Origin: Leptobacterium flavescens
Lineage (GTDB): Bacteria; Bacteroidota; Bacteroidia; Flavobacteriales; Flavobacteriaceae
DNA length: 64,000 nt
Direction of reading: 5' to 3'
Assembly: GCF_010671605.1 (NCBI RefSeq)
Contig: NZ_JAABOO010000003.1
Coordinates: 499,993-563,992, forward strand
The position numbers and the translations under genes were made by a program. Position 1 is the first letter of the stretch. Every line of letters starts with the position of its first letter. Shown here piece after piece: positions 8,711-18,182 of the stretch. The notes below the pieces were generated by a model. It saw nothing but the letters and a program-made list of their open reading frames with translations. It did no database searches and was not told where the DNA came from.

Positions 8711-10642
8711 ATGCGAAGCTTATTTAAAATGCTTTTGATAAGCACAACGATTTTAATGCTGTCCTGTAAAAATTCAGAAACTCCTCAGGATGAGGTTTCT
8801 GTTGATACGGGATCAGTAGAGGAATACAACGATATAGCTCTGATAGAGCCGCCGAACTGGTGGACGGGTTTTAAAAATAACAACCTGCAACTTCTGATAC
8901 ACGATAGTAATATTTCCGGAGCAAACGTAGAGATCGACTATCCGGGGCTGTCAATAGAGAAAGTACACAAGGCCGAGAGCCCGAATTACCTTTTTGTCGA
9001 CCTTAAGATCGCAGAAGCAGCAAAAGCCGGAAAGTTCAATATCAAACTTAAGTTTGAAGACGGAACAGAAAAGATCCGGACCTATGAATTAAAATCACGA
9101 GAAAAACCGGCAGAAGATTATGAAGGTTTTGACAGCTCAGATGCTGTTTATCTCATTACTCCCGATCGTTTTGCCAATGCGCAACCGGAGAATGATATAA
9201 ATAATGATCTAAAAGAAACTTCCATAGACAGGAGCCTGGATTACGCCCGGCATGGAGGTGATATTAAAGGAATTACGGAACATCTCGATTATATAGATGA
9301 GATGGGCTTTACCGCGATCTGGTCCTGCCCTTTGCTGATCAACGATATGCCTCAGTGGTCCTATCACGGTTATGCAATTACCGATTACTACAGGGTAGAC
9401 CCGAGATTCGGAACGCTGGAAGAATACCGGGAACTGGCAGATAAAGCCAGGGAAAAGGGAATAAAACTTATTATGGATCAGGTAGCCAATCACTGCGGAT
9501 TAGAGCACTGGTGGATGAAGGACTTACCCTTTAAGGACTGGGTAAATTACCAGAAAGGCTTTGAGGAAAAGGAACAGACCAGATATTCAAACCACAGGCG
9601 TACCGTAAATCAGGATATCTATGCCTCTCAGGTTGATAAGGAAGGAATGAGTGACGGCTGGTTTGTAGATGCCATGCCCGACCTGAACCAGCGTAACCCT
9701 TTTATGGCCAGATATATTATTCAGAACAGTATCTGGTGGATAGAAACCCTTGGCCTCGGAGGAATAAGGCAGGATACCTACCCTTATCCCGATAAGGATT
9801 TTATGGCTACCTGGGCCGGAGCCATTATGAAAGAGTATCCGAATTTTAGTATTGTGGGCGAAGAATGGAGTTATAATCCCTTGCTGATAGCTTACTGGCA
9901 GGAAGGTGCTGATAATAAAGACGGATATGATTCCAATCTGAGATCGGCTATGGATTTTGCCATGCAGAGCCTTATTGTACAGGGAATCTCCGAAGAAGAG
10001 AACTGGGACAAGGGCCTTATCAAGCTTTACGAAGGCCTGGCGAATGACTTTGCCTATGCGTCGCCTAAAGATATGATGGTATTTCCCGATAATCACGACA
10101 TGGACCGGGTATTTACGCAGTTTGGAGAAGATGTGACCAATACCAAAATGGGACTTAGTTATTTGCTGACCTTGCCCCGTATTCCTCAATTGTATTACGG
10201 AACGGAGATCCTGATGCAGAATTCCGCCAAACCCGGAGATCACGGACTAATACGTACCGACTTCCCCGGAGGGTGGAACGGTGATCCTGTAAATGCCTTT
10301 ACGGGAGAAGGCCTGACCGATGCCCAAAAAGATATGCAGTCTTACCTTAAAAAGATATTGAATTACAGAAAGAACAGTAAAGCTATCCACGAGGGTAAAA
10401 CCATACATTTTGCACCCGATAAAGGAGTGTATGTACTGTTCCGTATCTCCGATGAGGAGACCGTGGTGCATATTCTCAATAAAAATGAGGCTCCGCTCAA
10501 TCTGGACCTGGATCGCTTTAAGGAGGTCGGACTGGAAGGAAAAACCCTGGAGAACATAATTAACGGAGAGAAGGTAGTCTGGAAGGATGCTTTGGAGCTT
10601 AAAGGCAAGGGAAGTGTGATGCTCTCCACAAAAACGAATTGA
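8711..10642 (+). CDS. SusA-like GH13 lipoprotein, neopullulanase/cyclomaltodextrinase type
   Basis: Envelope alpha-glucan hydrolase of 643 residues. The N-terminus is a lipoprotein signal (lipobox LMLSC, Cys19). Residues about 38-130 form an Ig-like N-terminal domain as in cyclomaltodextrinases (starting IEPPNWWTGF). The (beta/alpha)8 domain begins at DAVYLITPDRFANA. Catalytic residues can be read: nucleophile D355 in GGIRQDTYPY, acid E384 in VGEEWS, and D463 in PDNHDMDR. A C-terminal beta domain follows. It resembles Bacteroides SusA, which cuts maltodextrins at the envelope before import. First of three GH13 lipoproteins in a row; the preceding hairpin separates it from the GH65 gene. Confidence 0.92.
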   Translation: MRSLFKMLLISTTILMLSCKNSETPQDEVSVDTGSVEEYNDIALIEPPNWWTGFKNNNLQLLIHDSNISGANVEIDYPGLSIEKVHKAESPNYLFVDLKIAEAAKAGKFNIKLKFEDGTEKIRTYELKSREKPAEDYEGFDSSDAVYLITPDRFANAQPENDINNDLKETSIDRSLDYARHGGDIKGITEHLDYIDEMGFTAIWSCPLLINDMPQWSYHGYAITDYYRVDPRFGTLEEYRELADKAREKGIKLIMDQVANHCGLEHWWMKDLPFKDWVNYQKGFEEKEQTRYSNHRRTVNQDIYASQVDKEGMSDGWFVDAMPDLNQRNPFMARYIIQNSIWWIETLGLGGIRQDTYPYPDKDFMATWAGAIMKEYPNFSIVGEEWSYNPLLIAYWQEGADNKDGYDSNLRSAMDFAMQSLIVQGISEEENWDKGLIKLYEGLANDFAYASPKDMMVFPDNHDMDRVFTQFGEDVTNTKMGLSYLLTLPRIPQLYYGTEILMQNSAKPGDHGLIRTDFPGGWNGDPVNAFTGEGLTDAQKDMQSYLKKILNYRKNSKAIHEGKTIHFAPDKGVYVLFRISDEETVVHILNKNEAPLNLDLDRFKEVGLEGKTLENIINGEKVVWKDALELKGKGSVMLSTKTN

Positions 10643-10669
10643 TAATTAGAAGTGTTGAAGAAAACAACA

Positions 10670-12970
10670 ATGACAGACAGATTAAAGAAGTCGGGAAGAT
10701 TAGTAACCATATTAACGATATTGGCCTTAAGCCTGTATTCCTGTAAACAGGAGGAAAAATTGGCAACAGCACGATCGGAGATCAGCGGAATGGCAACCCC
10801 GGTCTATCTTTCGCCGGATGGTGGAGAGATCTTGCTGAGTGATTATTTTACGGATACAACCCTTATAGATTCCATTGAAAACAATGCCGGTTATACGACC
10901 CATCTCTCCGAAGATAAGCAAAAGCTTAAGATAGAACCGGGAGAAGAACTGGGATATGTATCTAATCTGCGTATCTGGGCAAAGGGTACGGTAAATGATA
11001 TTCCCTTGTATAAAAGTACCCGTGAAAAAGTAAAATTTTCATTTCCGGATCCGGATAAAAAGCATAGTTCGGTAATGATAAAGGGACAGTTTAACGGCTG
11101 GGTACCGGAACGCTCCGAAATGACATACGAAAATGGCGCATGGACCTATGAAGCCGGTTTTAACCCGGGAGCGCACCAATATTTAATGGTGATAGACGGA
11201 AAGGAAAGCCTGGATCCAACCAATCCCGAAAAAGTAAGTAACGGGATGGGCGGAATGAATTCGGTCCTGACCGTTGGAAGTGAGGCAGAAAAAGCCCGTA
11301 TTACTCCCCTGAAAATTAAAAAGAAAGGATTTAGCCTGAAGCTTTCTGAAGAAATAAATGAAATATTCGTTTACGTCAATAATATCCTGGCCGTACACAA
11401 AAAAGGGAAGCTGGAAAACAATGTCGAAATAGACTTGCCCTCTGCTTATGAGGGGCGTTCCCTGCTAAGGATTTATGCCTATAACGAGAACGGAAGAACA
11501 AACGATCTTCTCTTTCCGCTGGAGGATGGGAAGGTAGTTACCGATGCTTCCTTGTTGAAACGTTCTGACTTTCATACCCAGATCATGTACTTTTTAATGG
11601 TAGACCGATTTAAGGATGGAGATAAGAGTAATACCAAAGCAGTGGATAGTGATGAAATACTGCCGATAGCTAATCATTTTGGAGGAGATCTGCAGGGCGT
11701 AACCGATAAAATTAACGAAGGCTATTTTGAAGACCTTGGTGTTAATACCATTTGGTTATCACCCATCACCCAAAACCCGGAAGGAGCTTACGGACTCTGG
11801 CCAGAACCCAAAACAAAATTCTCAGGCTATCATGGTTACTGGCCCATTAGCAATACCAAGATTGATTGGAGATTCGGAGATAAAAAAGTATTTAAGGAAC
11901 TGTTGAAAAAGGCACATGACCGGAATATGAATGTCATCCTGGATTATGTGGCCAATCACGTGCATGAAGAGCATCCGCTGTATCAGGAACACAAAGACTG
12001 GGCAACCGATCTTTACCTTCCCGACGGGACCATGAATACGGAAAAATGGGATAGTCACAGGCTTACTACCTGGTTCGACACCTTTCTGCCTACACTTGAT
12101 TTCTCCAAACCTGAAGTAGTGGAGAAAATGACAGATTCTGCAGCCTTTTGGGTAACCGATTACGAACTGGACGGTTTTCGTCATGATGCCACCAAGCATA
12201 TACAGGAGGAATTCTGGAGAACCCTTACCAAAAAGATAAAATCCAGGACCGATCGCCCGATCTACCAGGTTGGGGAAACCTACGGAAGTTATGAACTCAT
12301 AAGAAGTTATATAAATACCGGGATGCTGGATGCTCAGTTCGATTTTAACCTTTACGATGCTGCGGTAAACGCTTTTGCCCGGACCGATACGGATTTTGAA
12401 CAGCTGGCCAACACCCTGGAACAGGGGCTGGAATATTACGACTCCAATCACCTGATGGGAAATATAACAGGAAACCAGGACAGGGCACGCTTTATCAGTT
12501 ATGCTTCCGGAGATGTGCGTTTTGATGAAGATGCCAAAGTGGCCGGATGGACAAGGGATATTGAGATTACCGATTCAACGGCTTATAAAAAACTGGAAAT
12601 GCTGCATGCATTTAATCTTTCTGTTCCGGGAGTACCTTGTATTTATTATGGGGATGAGTACGGATCGCCGGGAGGGAATGATCCGGATAACAGGAGAATG
12701 ATGAAGTTTGAAGGTCTTTCCGGAAAAGAGAGTGCTCTAAAAAATGCCGTAAAGGAGCTTATCGCAAAACGAAGGAATAGTATGGCCCTGCTGTATGGAA
12801 CTACCGAGATCCTGCAAGCAGATGAAGCTTTATTTGTTTTAAAGCGCTCTTATTTCGGAGAAGAAGCTATTGCAATCTTTAACAAATCAGCAGAAGCGGT
12901 GAAACTAAATTACTTTGACAGTGAAGTTACCGTAGCACCGGGATCTTATAAACTGATATTTAATAAATAA
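10670..12970 (+). CDS. GH13 alpha-amylase-family lipoprotein with N-terminal CBM48-like domain
   Basis: Second GH13 enzyme of the locus. I choose ATG 10670 over an in-frame GTG at 10652 because it gives a clean lipoprotein signal (lipobox LYSC). An N-terminal domain (about residues 30-120) is followed by a glycogen-binding-like E-set domain containing MIKGQFNGW...GAWTYE, then the catalytic barrel from about residue 300 (MYFLMVDRFKDGD). Nucleophile D506 sits in GFRHDATKH and acid E536 in QVGETYGS. The region normally reading NHD is GNQDRAR (D604), so the usual His is Gln. About 766 residues. Catalytic aspartates and glutamate are intact, so it is probably active; exact specificity is unknown. 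Confidence 0.9.
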   Translation: MTDRLKKSGRLVTILTILALSLYSCKQEEKLATARSEISGMATPVYLSPDGGEILLSDYFTDTTLIDSIENNAGYTTHLSEDKQKLKIEPGEELGYVSNLRIWAKGTVNDIPLYKSTREKVKFSFPDPDKKHSSVMIKGQFNGWVPERSEMTYENGAWTYEAGFNPGAHQYLMVIDGKESLDPTNPEKVSNGMGGMNSVLTVGSEAEKARITPLKIKKKGFSLKLSEEINEIFVYVNNILAVHKKGKLENNVEIDLPSAYEGRSLLRIYAYNENGRTNDLLFPLEDGKVVTDASLLKRSDFHTQIMYFLMVDRFKDGDKSNTKAVDSDEILPIANHFGGDLQGVTDKINEGYFEDLGVNTIWLSPITQNPEGAYGLWPEPKTKFSGYHGYWPISNTKIDWRFGDKKVFKELLKKAHDRNMNVILDYVANHVHEEHPLYQEHKDWATDLYLPDGTMNTEKWDSHRLTTWFDTFLPTLDFSKPEVVEKMTDSAAFWVTDYELDGFRHDATKHIQEEFWRTLTKKIKSRTDRPIYQVGETYGSYELIRSYINTGMLDAQFDFNLYDAAVNAFARTDTDFEQLANTLEQGLEYYDSNHLMGNITGNQDRARFISYASGDVRFDEDAKVAGWTRDIEITDSTAYKKLEMLHAFNLSVPGVPCIYYGDEYGSPGGNDPDNRRMMKFEGLSGKESALKNAVKELIAKRRNSMALLYGTTEILQADEALFVLKRSYFGEEAIAIFNKSAEAVKLNYFDSEVTVAPGSYKLIFNK

Positions 12971-13000
12971 AACGAAGCATAAAATTTAAACCGAACAATC

Positions 13001-14371
13001 ATGAAAAAAATACTCCTTGTATTTATGGGCTTAAGCGTATTCTTAAGCTGTAAAAAGGAAGCAGAAAAACCAGAACAGGTAGTTGATGCGGATACAACAG
13101 CCCTTGCTCCGCTAACCGATGAGGTGATGGAAAATGCAGTGATCTACGAAGCGAATATCCGCCAGTATTCGGAAGAGGGATCATTTAAGTCCTTTACTAA
13201 AGATATTCCCAAACTAAAAGAGCTTGGGGTAAAGATCCTGTGGGTCATGCCTATCTACCCGATCTCCACCACCAAAAGCAAGGGAAGTCTCGGAAGTTAT
13301 TACGCGATCTCAGATTATACAAAGGTCAATCCGGAATTCGGTAGCCTGGAAGATTTCAGGCAACTGGTTAAAACGGCACATGATAACGGCATTTACGTGA
13401 TTCTGGACTGGGTAGCCAATCATACGGGATGGGATCATGTTTGGTTAAAGGAACATCCGGAATATTATACCAAAGACGAGGCTGGAAATATAACTCATAC
13501 CGTGGGTACGGACTGGACAGATGTAGCCGATCTGAACTACGACAATACGGAAATGAGAGAGCAGATGATCAGTGATATGTTGTATTGGGTTAAAGAAGAA
13601 AAGATAGATGGTTTTAGATGTGATGTTGCCGGAATGGTGCCGGTAGATTTCTGGGAAAAAGCCATTAGCACGCTTAAAAAAGAGAAGCCCGTATTCATGC
13701 TGGCAGAAGCCTGGGAACCTGAATTACAGGATAATGCCTTCGATATGGGTTACGGTTGGGACACCCATCATAAAATGAACGATATAGCGAAGGGGAAAGA
13801 AAATATAGAAGCCTGGGATCACAGGATGGCCCAGATAGATAGCATGTATGACGCCGATGACATCCTGATGAACTTCACTTCCAATCACGATGAGAATTCA
13901 TGGAACGGGACCGTTTTCGAACGTATGGGTGACGGAGCCGAAGCCTTTGCAGCTCTGACTTACTGTGCTCCCGGAATGCCGTTGATCTACAGCGGACAGG
14001 AATACGATATGAATAAACGCCTTCTTTTCTTTGAAAAAGACACCATTATTAAAACAAAGGGAAGATTTTATGATATCTATAAAAAACTGGGACAACTCAA
14101 GAATAACAATGCAGCCCTGAACGGAGGTAAAAAAGCCGCTTCCTATAAGAGGATATCAACCTCAGATAAGGAGCATGTTCTGGCTTTTGAAAGACAAAAA
14201 GACGGACGTCAACTTATATACCTGGCAAATCTTTCCGATGCTCAGGTGACTACCACGGTTGATCATGAGGGAGTGTTTAAAAACTATATGACCGGAGAGG
14301 AGATCAGCCTTGAAAAAGATAAAGAATACCATTTGGAGCCCTGGGAATATATCATCTATGTAAACGATTAG
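13001..14371 (+). CDS. GH13 alpha-amylase-family lipoprotein
   Basis: Third GH13 lipoprotein, 456 residues, the shortest of the set. Lipoprotein signal MKKILLVFMGLSVFLSC, then the catalytic barrel begins almost at once (ENAVIYEANIRQYSEEGSF). The three catalytic residues are present: D208 in GFRCDVAGM, E236 in MLAEAWEP and D297 in TSNHDEN. A short C-terminal beta domain ends the protein. Probably a periplasmic or surface alpha-amylase acting on maltodextrins together with the two preceding enzymes. It lies 30 nt after the previous gene and is the last of the operon, followed by a strong terminator. Confidence 0.92.
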   Translation: MKKILLVFMGLSVFLSCKKEAEKPEQVVDADTTALAPLTDEVMENAVIYEANIRQYSEEGSFKSFTKDIPKLKELGVKILWVMPIYPISTTKSKGSLGSYYAISDYTKVNPEFGSLEDFRQLVKTAHDNGIYVILDWVANHTGWDHVWLKEHPEYYTKDEAGNITHTVGTDWTDVADLNYDNTEMREQMISDMLYWVKEEKIDGFRCDVAGMVPVDFWEKAISTLKKEKPVFMLAEAWEPELQDNAFDMGYGWDTHHKMNDIAKGKENIEAWDHRMAQIDSMYDADDILMNFTSNHDENSWNGTVFERMGDGAEAFAALTYCAPGMPLIYSGQEYDMNKRLLFFEKDTIIKTKGRFYDIYKKLGQLKNNNAALNGGKKAASYKRISTSDKEHVLAFERQKDGRQLIYLANLSDAQVTTTVDHEGVFKNYMTGEEISLEKDKEYHLEPWEYIIYVND

Positions 14372-14387
14372 GGGCAATTTCCATAAT

Positions 14388-14466
14388 CCGCAGCCTGAAC
14401 GACATATACCTTGTTTAAGTTTACTTCAATAAATAGACAAATGTTCAGGGCTGCGGTTTTTATATA
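14388..14466 (+). terminator. Rho-independent terminator of the maltodextrin operon
   Basis: CCGCAGCCTGAAC (14388-14400) pairs with GTTCAGGGCTGCGG (14443-14456), 13 base pairs with a single bulged G, enclosing a loop of 42 nt, and is followed by TTTTTATATATTTTT. It begins about 17 nt after the third GH13 stop codon. Confidence 0.75.
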
Positions 14467-14496
14467 TTTTTACAGCTTAATACCGTAATTTGCATT

Positions 14497-15225
14497 ATGC
14501 GAAAAAAAATTAGCTGGTTTCTGGTATTGATCACTGGCTGTGTATTACTTGCCCTGGTATATCCGGGATCGAGGAGATACCTGATAAAAATATATATGAC
14601 TATCACTAAAAAAGGATCGGAGCCTCTGTATACTGAAGAGGAAAAAGCAAGCTGGGAATTTGTCGGGAAACCGGTATTTATCAGAATATTCAAAGAAACT
14701 TCGGAGCTGGAACTTTGGGTACAGACGGAGGAAGGCTCTCCTTATACCCTGGCCGATACCAAGGAAATATGCAAGTGGTCGGGAAAGCTGGGTCCTAAGC
14801 TAAAGGAAGGCGACAAGCAAAGCCCGGAAGGCTTTTATAAGATTACTAAAGACCTGCTCAACCCCAATAGTTCCTATCACTTATCCATGAATCTGGGTTT
14901 TCCGAATGCATATGATAAAGCACACGACAGGACCGGAAGTTTTTTAATGATACACGGAAATTGTGTGTCCATAGGCTGCTATGCCATCACCGACAGGGAA
15001 ATAGAAAAACTCTACACTTATGTGGAGGAAGCTCAGAAGAATGGTCAGCGGGAAGTGCCGGTACATATTTTTCCTTTTAGAATAAATGATGCAAAACTGG
15101 AGAGTCAAAAGGATTCTCCCTGGATAGGTTTCTGGAGAAATTTATATGAAGGATATCAGCTTTTTGAACGCGATCATATTCCTCCGGAAGTTGAGTTATG
15201 TGGAAAAAAATATTGCTTTCAGTAA
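14497..15225 (+). CDS. YafK-type L,D-transpeptidase family protein
   Basis: Predicted envelope protein of 242 residues with an N-terminal membrane anchor (about residues 5-22) and a YkuD-like catalytic domain of the YafK branch. The signature HGNCVSIGCYAITD carries the catalytic His and Cys. E. coli YafK/DpaA of this family cleaves the link between Lpp and peptidoglycan, so hydrolase rather than cross-linking activity is possible. The preceding terminator sets it apart from the amylase operon. Family assignment is secure; the precise reaction is not. Confidence 0.88.
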   Translation: MRKKISWFLVLITGCVLLALVYPGSRRYLIKIYMTITKKGSEPLYTEEEKASWEFVGKPVFIRIFKETSELELWVQTEEGSPYTLADTKEICKWSGKLGPKLKEGDKQSPEGFYKITKDLLNPNSSYHLSMNLGFPNAYDKAHDRTGSFLMIHGNCVSIGCYAITDREIEKLYTYVEEAQKNGQREVPVHIFPFRINDAKLESQKDSPWIGFWRNLYEGYQLFERDHIPPEVELCGKKYCFQ

Positions 15226-15238
15226 ATAATATCTTTGC

Positions 15239-15272
15239 TTTGGGCTTTTTTTAACAAGCAATTGTATTTTTG
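15239..15272 (+). promoter_or_regulatory. Bacteroidota-type promoter of the glycerophosphodiesterase gene
   Basis: TTTG at 15239-15242 and TATTTTTG (TAnnTTTG) at 15265-15272 are separated by 22 nt, within the accepted range, and lie 21 nt upstream of the start codon at 15294. A further TATCTTTG occurs at 15230-15237. Confidence 0.5.
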
Positions 15273-15293
15273 AAAAAATAAGCACCTTCAATT

Positions 15294-16052
15294 ATGAGAA
15301 AACCGATTTTTTTCATCTTAATATTTACCTTATTGTTTTTAACGTCAAATTGTTCGGAAGGGGAAAAAGAAACCCTGATCATTGGCCATAGGGGAGCTAT
15401 GGGCTATGAAACTGAAAACACCCTGGCCTCTATAGAAAAAGCTCTTGAATTGGGTGTAGATATGATAGAAATAGATGTGTTTAAGATAAAAAGCGGAGAA
15501 ACCGTGGTTTTTCATGACGATCGTGTTGGCCGGCTTACCAACGGAGCGGGAAATATTGAAGAATACAATATTGTAGACCTTAAAGCACTTACCCTCGATG
15601 GCGGGCATAAGATACCCATGCTGCAGGATGTACTGAAACTCATTGATGGAAAATGTGAACTCAATATTGAATTAAAAGGAGAAAATACGGCAGAACGGGT
15701 AGATTATATCCTTGATTATTACATAGAGAAGAATTCATGGAACAAGGAAGATTTTATAATTTCCAGTTTTAATTGGGACGAGCTGAAGAAGTACCGCGAA
15801 CTGGATAAGGAGATAAAGATCGGGGTTCTTACCGAAGAAGATCCGTTAAACGCTATTGAGACAGCCAAAGAATTAAACGCCGTGGCCATACATCCCGATT
15901 TTTCTACCCTGGATAAGGCTAAGGTAGAACAAATGCAAAAAGAAGGCTTTAAAGTGTATACCTGGACGGTAAATGATAAAGATGATATTCAGAAAATGAA
16001 AAGCTTCGGAGTAGACGGGATCATTACCAATTATCCGGATAGGGTTCACTAA
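15294..16052 (+). CDS. Glycerophosphodiester phosphodiesterase lipoprotein
   Basis: Hydrolyses glycerophosphodiesters to glycerol 3-phosphate and an alcohol. The 252-residue protein starts with a lipoprotein signal (lipobox TSNC at Cys20), then the GDPD signature GHRGAMGYETENT with its catalytic His, the acidic EIDV metal ligands, and the second catalytic His in VFHDDRVGRLTNG. The C-terminal YTWTVNDKDDIQKM and GVDGIITNYPD are typical of the family. Acts outside the inner membrane, probably on degraded phospholipid head groups. Own promoter visible upstream. Twenty nt separate it from the next gene, so the two may be co-transcribed. Confidence 0.92.
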   Translation: MRKPIFFILIFTLLFLTSNCSEGEKETLIIGHRGAMGYETENTLASIEKALELGVDMIEIDVFKIKSGETVVFHDDRVGRLTNGAGNIEEYNIVDLKALTLDGGHKIPMLQDVLKLIDGKCELNIELKGENTAERVDYILDYYIEKNSWNKEDFIISSFNWDELKKYRELDKEIKIGVLTEEDPLNAIETAKELNAVAIHPDFSTLDKAKVEQMQKEGFKVYTWTVNDKDDIQKMKSFGVDGIITNYPDRVH

Positions 16053-16071
16053 GCAGGAACCCCGAAACAGG

Positions 16072-17298
16072 ATGCAAAACGAAAGAAAAAAAGATGTTGT
16101 TATAGTGGGTGGTGGCGCAGCCGGCTTCTTTGCTGCCATACAGATAGCCACACAGAACCCGACCCTTGATATCTGTATCCTGGAAAGAGGAAAAGAAGTA
16201 CTAACCAAGGTTAAGGTTTCAGGTGGAGGCAGATGTAATGTAACGCATGCCGAATTTGTGCCTTCGGAACTGGTTAAGAATTATCCGCGGGGAGAAAAAG
16301 AATTAATGGGGCCCTTCCATCATTTTTGTAGCGGAGATACCGTCGATTTTTTCGAAAGCAGGGGTGTGGAATTAAAGATTGAAGAAGACGGGCGTATGTT
16401 CCCGGTCAGCGATTCCTCACAAACCATTATAGATTGCTTCCTTTCCGAAAGCCGGAAACTCGGGGTTGAGGTCCATAAGAATCACACGGTAAAGGAAATT
16501 CAAAAAGGAGAGAAAAGCTGGGATATTGAGACGAATCACGGGCGTTTTCGGGCAGAGAAATTACTTATAGCAAGCGGAAGTAACCCTAAGATCTGGACTA
16601 TGTTAAATAAGTTGGGTCATAGGATAGTTTCTCCGGTACCTTCTCTTTTTACTTTTAATATAAAAGATACGCGTATTAAAGGCCTGGCAGGTATAGCAGG
16701 GCCTGCATCGGTAAAACTGGTGTCCGGTTCTCTTTCGGCAGAAGGTCCTTTGCTTATTACACATTGGGGAATGAGCGGCCCTGCCATCCTGAAACTCTCC
16801 GCATGGGGAGCCCGGACTTTGAATGAACTCAACTACAAGTTCGAGATAAAAGTCAACTGGCTGCCTTCTTCAACTACGGAAAATGCAATAGAGACCCTGA
16901 AGGAGACCAAGGAACAACATCCTAAAAAACTGGCCCATAACATAAAACCCTTTGAGATCAGCAAGCGATTGTGGAATCGGTTATTACAGGCTGCCGGGAT
17001 CTCTGAACAACAGCGTTGGGCAGATGTTTCCGCCGGTGCCATCCGGACACTGGCATCAGAACTTACAGCGGGGATATACCGTGTAAATGGCAAAAGCACC
17101 TTTAAGGAAGAGTTTGTAACCGCCGGAGGGATAGACTTGAAGGAGATCAATTTTAAGAGCTTTGAAAGCAAAAAACACAAAGGACTTTATTTTGCCGGGG
17201 AAGTTCTCAATATAGATGCTATAACAGGAGGTTTTAACTTTCAGAATGCCTGGACCGGAGCTTTTATCGCCGCAAGAGCCATTGCGGAGGAGGTATAA
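16072..17298 (+). CDS. HI0933/YhiN-family FAD-dependent oxidoreductase
   Basis: Cytoplasmic flavoprotein of 408 residues whose physiological reaction is not known. The N-terminal dinucleotide-binding motif VVIVGGGAAGFFAA is at residues about 8-21, followed by the family motif KVSGGGRCNVTH at about 50. The C-terminus has LYFAGEVLNIDAITGGFNFQ, the conserved FAD-binding end of this family. Length is typical. It is unrelated to the carbohydrate genes; it is widely conserved in bacteria as a single gene. Confidence 0.9.
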   Translation: MQNERKKDVVIVGGGAAGFFAAIQIATQNPTLDICILERGKEVLTKVKVSGGGRCNVTHAEFVPSELVKNYPRGEKELMGPFHHFCSGDTVDFFESRGVELKIEEDGRMFPVSDSSQTIIDCFLSESRKLGVEVHKNHTVKEIQKGEKSWDIETNHGRFRAEKLLIASGSNPKIWTMLNKLGHRIVSPVPSLFTFNIKDTRIKGLAGIAGPASVKLVSGSLSAEGPLLITHWGMSGPAILKLSAWGARTLNELNYKFEIKVNWLPSSTTENAIETLKETKEQHPKKLAHNIKPFEISKRLWNRLLQAAGISEQQRWADVSAGAIRTLASELTAGIYRVNGKSTFKEEFVTAGGIDLKEINFKSFESKKHKGLYFAGEVLNIDAITGGFNFQNAWTGAFIAARAIAEEV

Positions 17299-17614
17299 AG
17301 AATCGCTATCCCGCCTTTTCCTTCGACTGCGCTCAGGATGACAGGCGTGGAACATTTCATACCCTCTATTTAAAAATTCCTTCCCTTTTGAAGGGAAGGT
17401 GGTTTTAACGAAGTTAAAAGCGGAAGGGTTATTTTATTTCCAGTCTTTGCGAGCGTATGCGAAGCAAACTTTTTACTATTAGCTGTTGGAATTTGATACA
17501 CCTTCGCAATGCTCCGGTGTATAAAGCTTGGAATTTGGAATTTGAAGTTTGGAATTTATTTATTGCTCATTGATAATTGTTCATTGTTCATTGTTCATTG
17601 CTTATTGAAAATCA
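17299..17614. repeat. Intergenic region with dispersed repeats, no gene seen
   Basis: Holds CTTCGACTGCGCTCAGGATG (17321-17340), a sequence type scattered in flavobacterial genomes, a self-complementary stretch around TTCCCTTTTGAAGGGAA (17381-17397), copy 1 of a dispersed element (17437 onward, listed separately), and runs of short AT-rich direct repeats (GGAATTTGGAATTTGAAG, TTCATTGTTCATTG) up to the TspO stop. Nothing in it looks coding. Confidence 0.6.
17437..17532 (+). repeat. Dispersed structured repeat, copy 1
   Basis: Positions 17437-17474 match 25038-25075 with one difference (TTTCCAGTCTTTGCGAGC start). The match resumes at TGTTGGAATTTG and then a hairpin TACACC (17497-17502), 13-nt loop, GGTGTA (17516-17521), followed by TAAA and TTGGAAT. 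Copy 2 has the same hairpin with a compensatory change (TACTCC/GGAGTA). The left part contains TTTGC...GCAAA as a second inverted repeat. Confidence 0.65.
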
Positions 17615-18091
17615 TCAATTCAACTCCCATATCTTATAATTCAGTATAGTGGCAAAGCAAACCCAGATCAGGTATGGGATCAGTAAATAGGCGGCTGCCT
17701 TGTTGACGATCTTAAACCATTTGATCGTAAAGACGATCAGGATAAGCAGGCCAAGGATAACAAAGAGTGCGGCAAGAGGTTGCCTGAAGCCGAAAAAAAC
17801 AATACTCCACAAGGCGTTGAGCAATAACTGAAATCCAAAATGATACAGGGCGGTCTTTACCCATTTGTGGTAGAACCCTTTGCTCCACACGATACCTGCA
17901 GAAACTCCCATCAGGATGTAGAGTGCGACCCATACAGGAGCAAATACCCAATTGGGCGGATTGAAAGCAGGTTTGTTAAGCGTAGAATACCATTCATCTA
18001 CGGAGCTTTGAGTTGCGAAACCGGATAAATAACCAATGCTCAGGCAGATAAAAACAGATATCAGGATGCGTATGGCCAGTTTTCTTCTCAT
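17615..18091 (-). CDS. TspO/MBR family membrane protein
   Basis: Integral membrane protein of 158 residues with five hydrophobic segments, the standard length and topology of TspO, the bacterial homologue of the mitochondrial translocator protein. It binds porphyrins and other ligands and is linked to stress responses. Characteristic sequence includes LNKPAFNPPNWVFAPVWVALY near residue 40 and NALWSIVFFG near 112. It is the only minus-strand gene among plus-strand genes here and diverges from the mevalonate decarboxylase gene. Ligand and role in this organism unknown. Confidence 0.92.
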   Translation of the reverse strand: MRRKLAIRILISVFICLSIGYLSGFATQSSVDEWYSTLNKPAFNPPNWVFAPVWVALYILMGVSAGIVWSKGFYHKWVKTALYHFGFQLLLNALWSIVFFGFRQPLAALFVILGLLILIVFTIKWFKIVNKAAAYLLIPYLIWVCFATILNYKIWELN

Positions 18092-18129
18092 AGATTGGCA
18101 GATAAGTGATTTACTAAATATAACATTTA

Positions 18130-18163
18130 TTTGATTAGGATGATACTGAAACTAGTATCTTTG
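18130..18163 (+). promoter_or_regulatory. Promoter of the diphosphomevalonate decarboxylase gene
   Basis: TTTG (18130-18133), 22-nt spacer, TATCTTTG (18156-18163), start codon 20 nt further at 18183. Matches the -33/-7 consensus of Bacteroidota. Confidence 0.55.
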
Positions 18164-18182
18164 CGCAAAATCAACTACGCTA

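Noticed and set aside
9587-10243. 218-codon open frame on the minus strand inside the SusA-like gene
   Set aside because: Lies fully antisense to a GH13 gene with intact catalytic motifs; residue composition is not protein-like and no start context or domain is visible.
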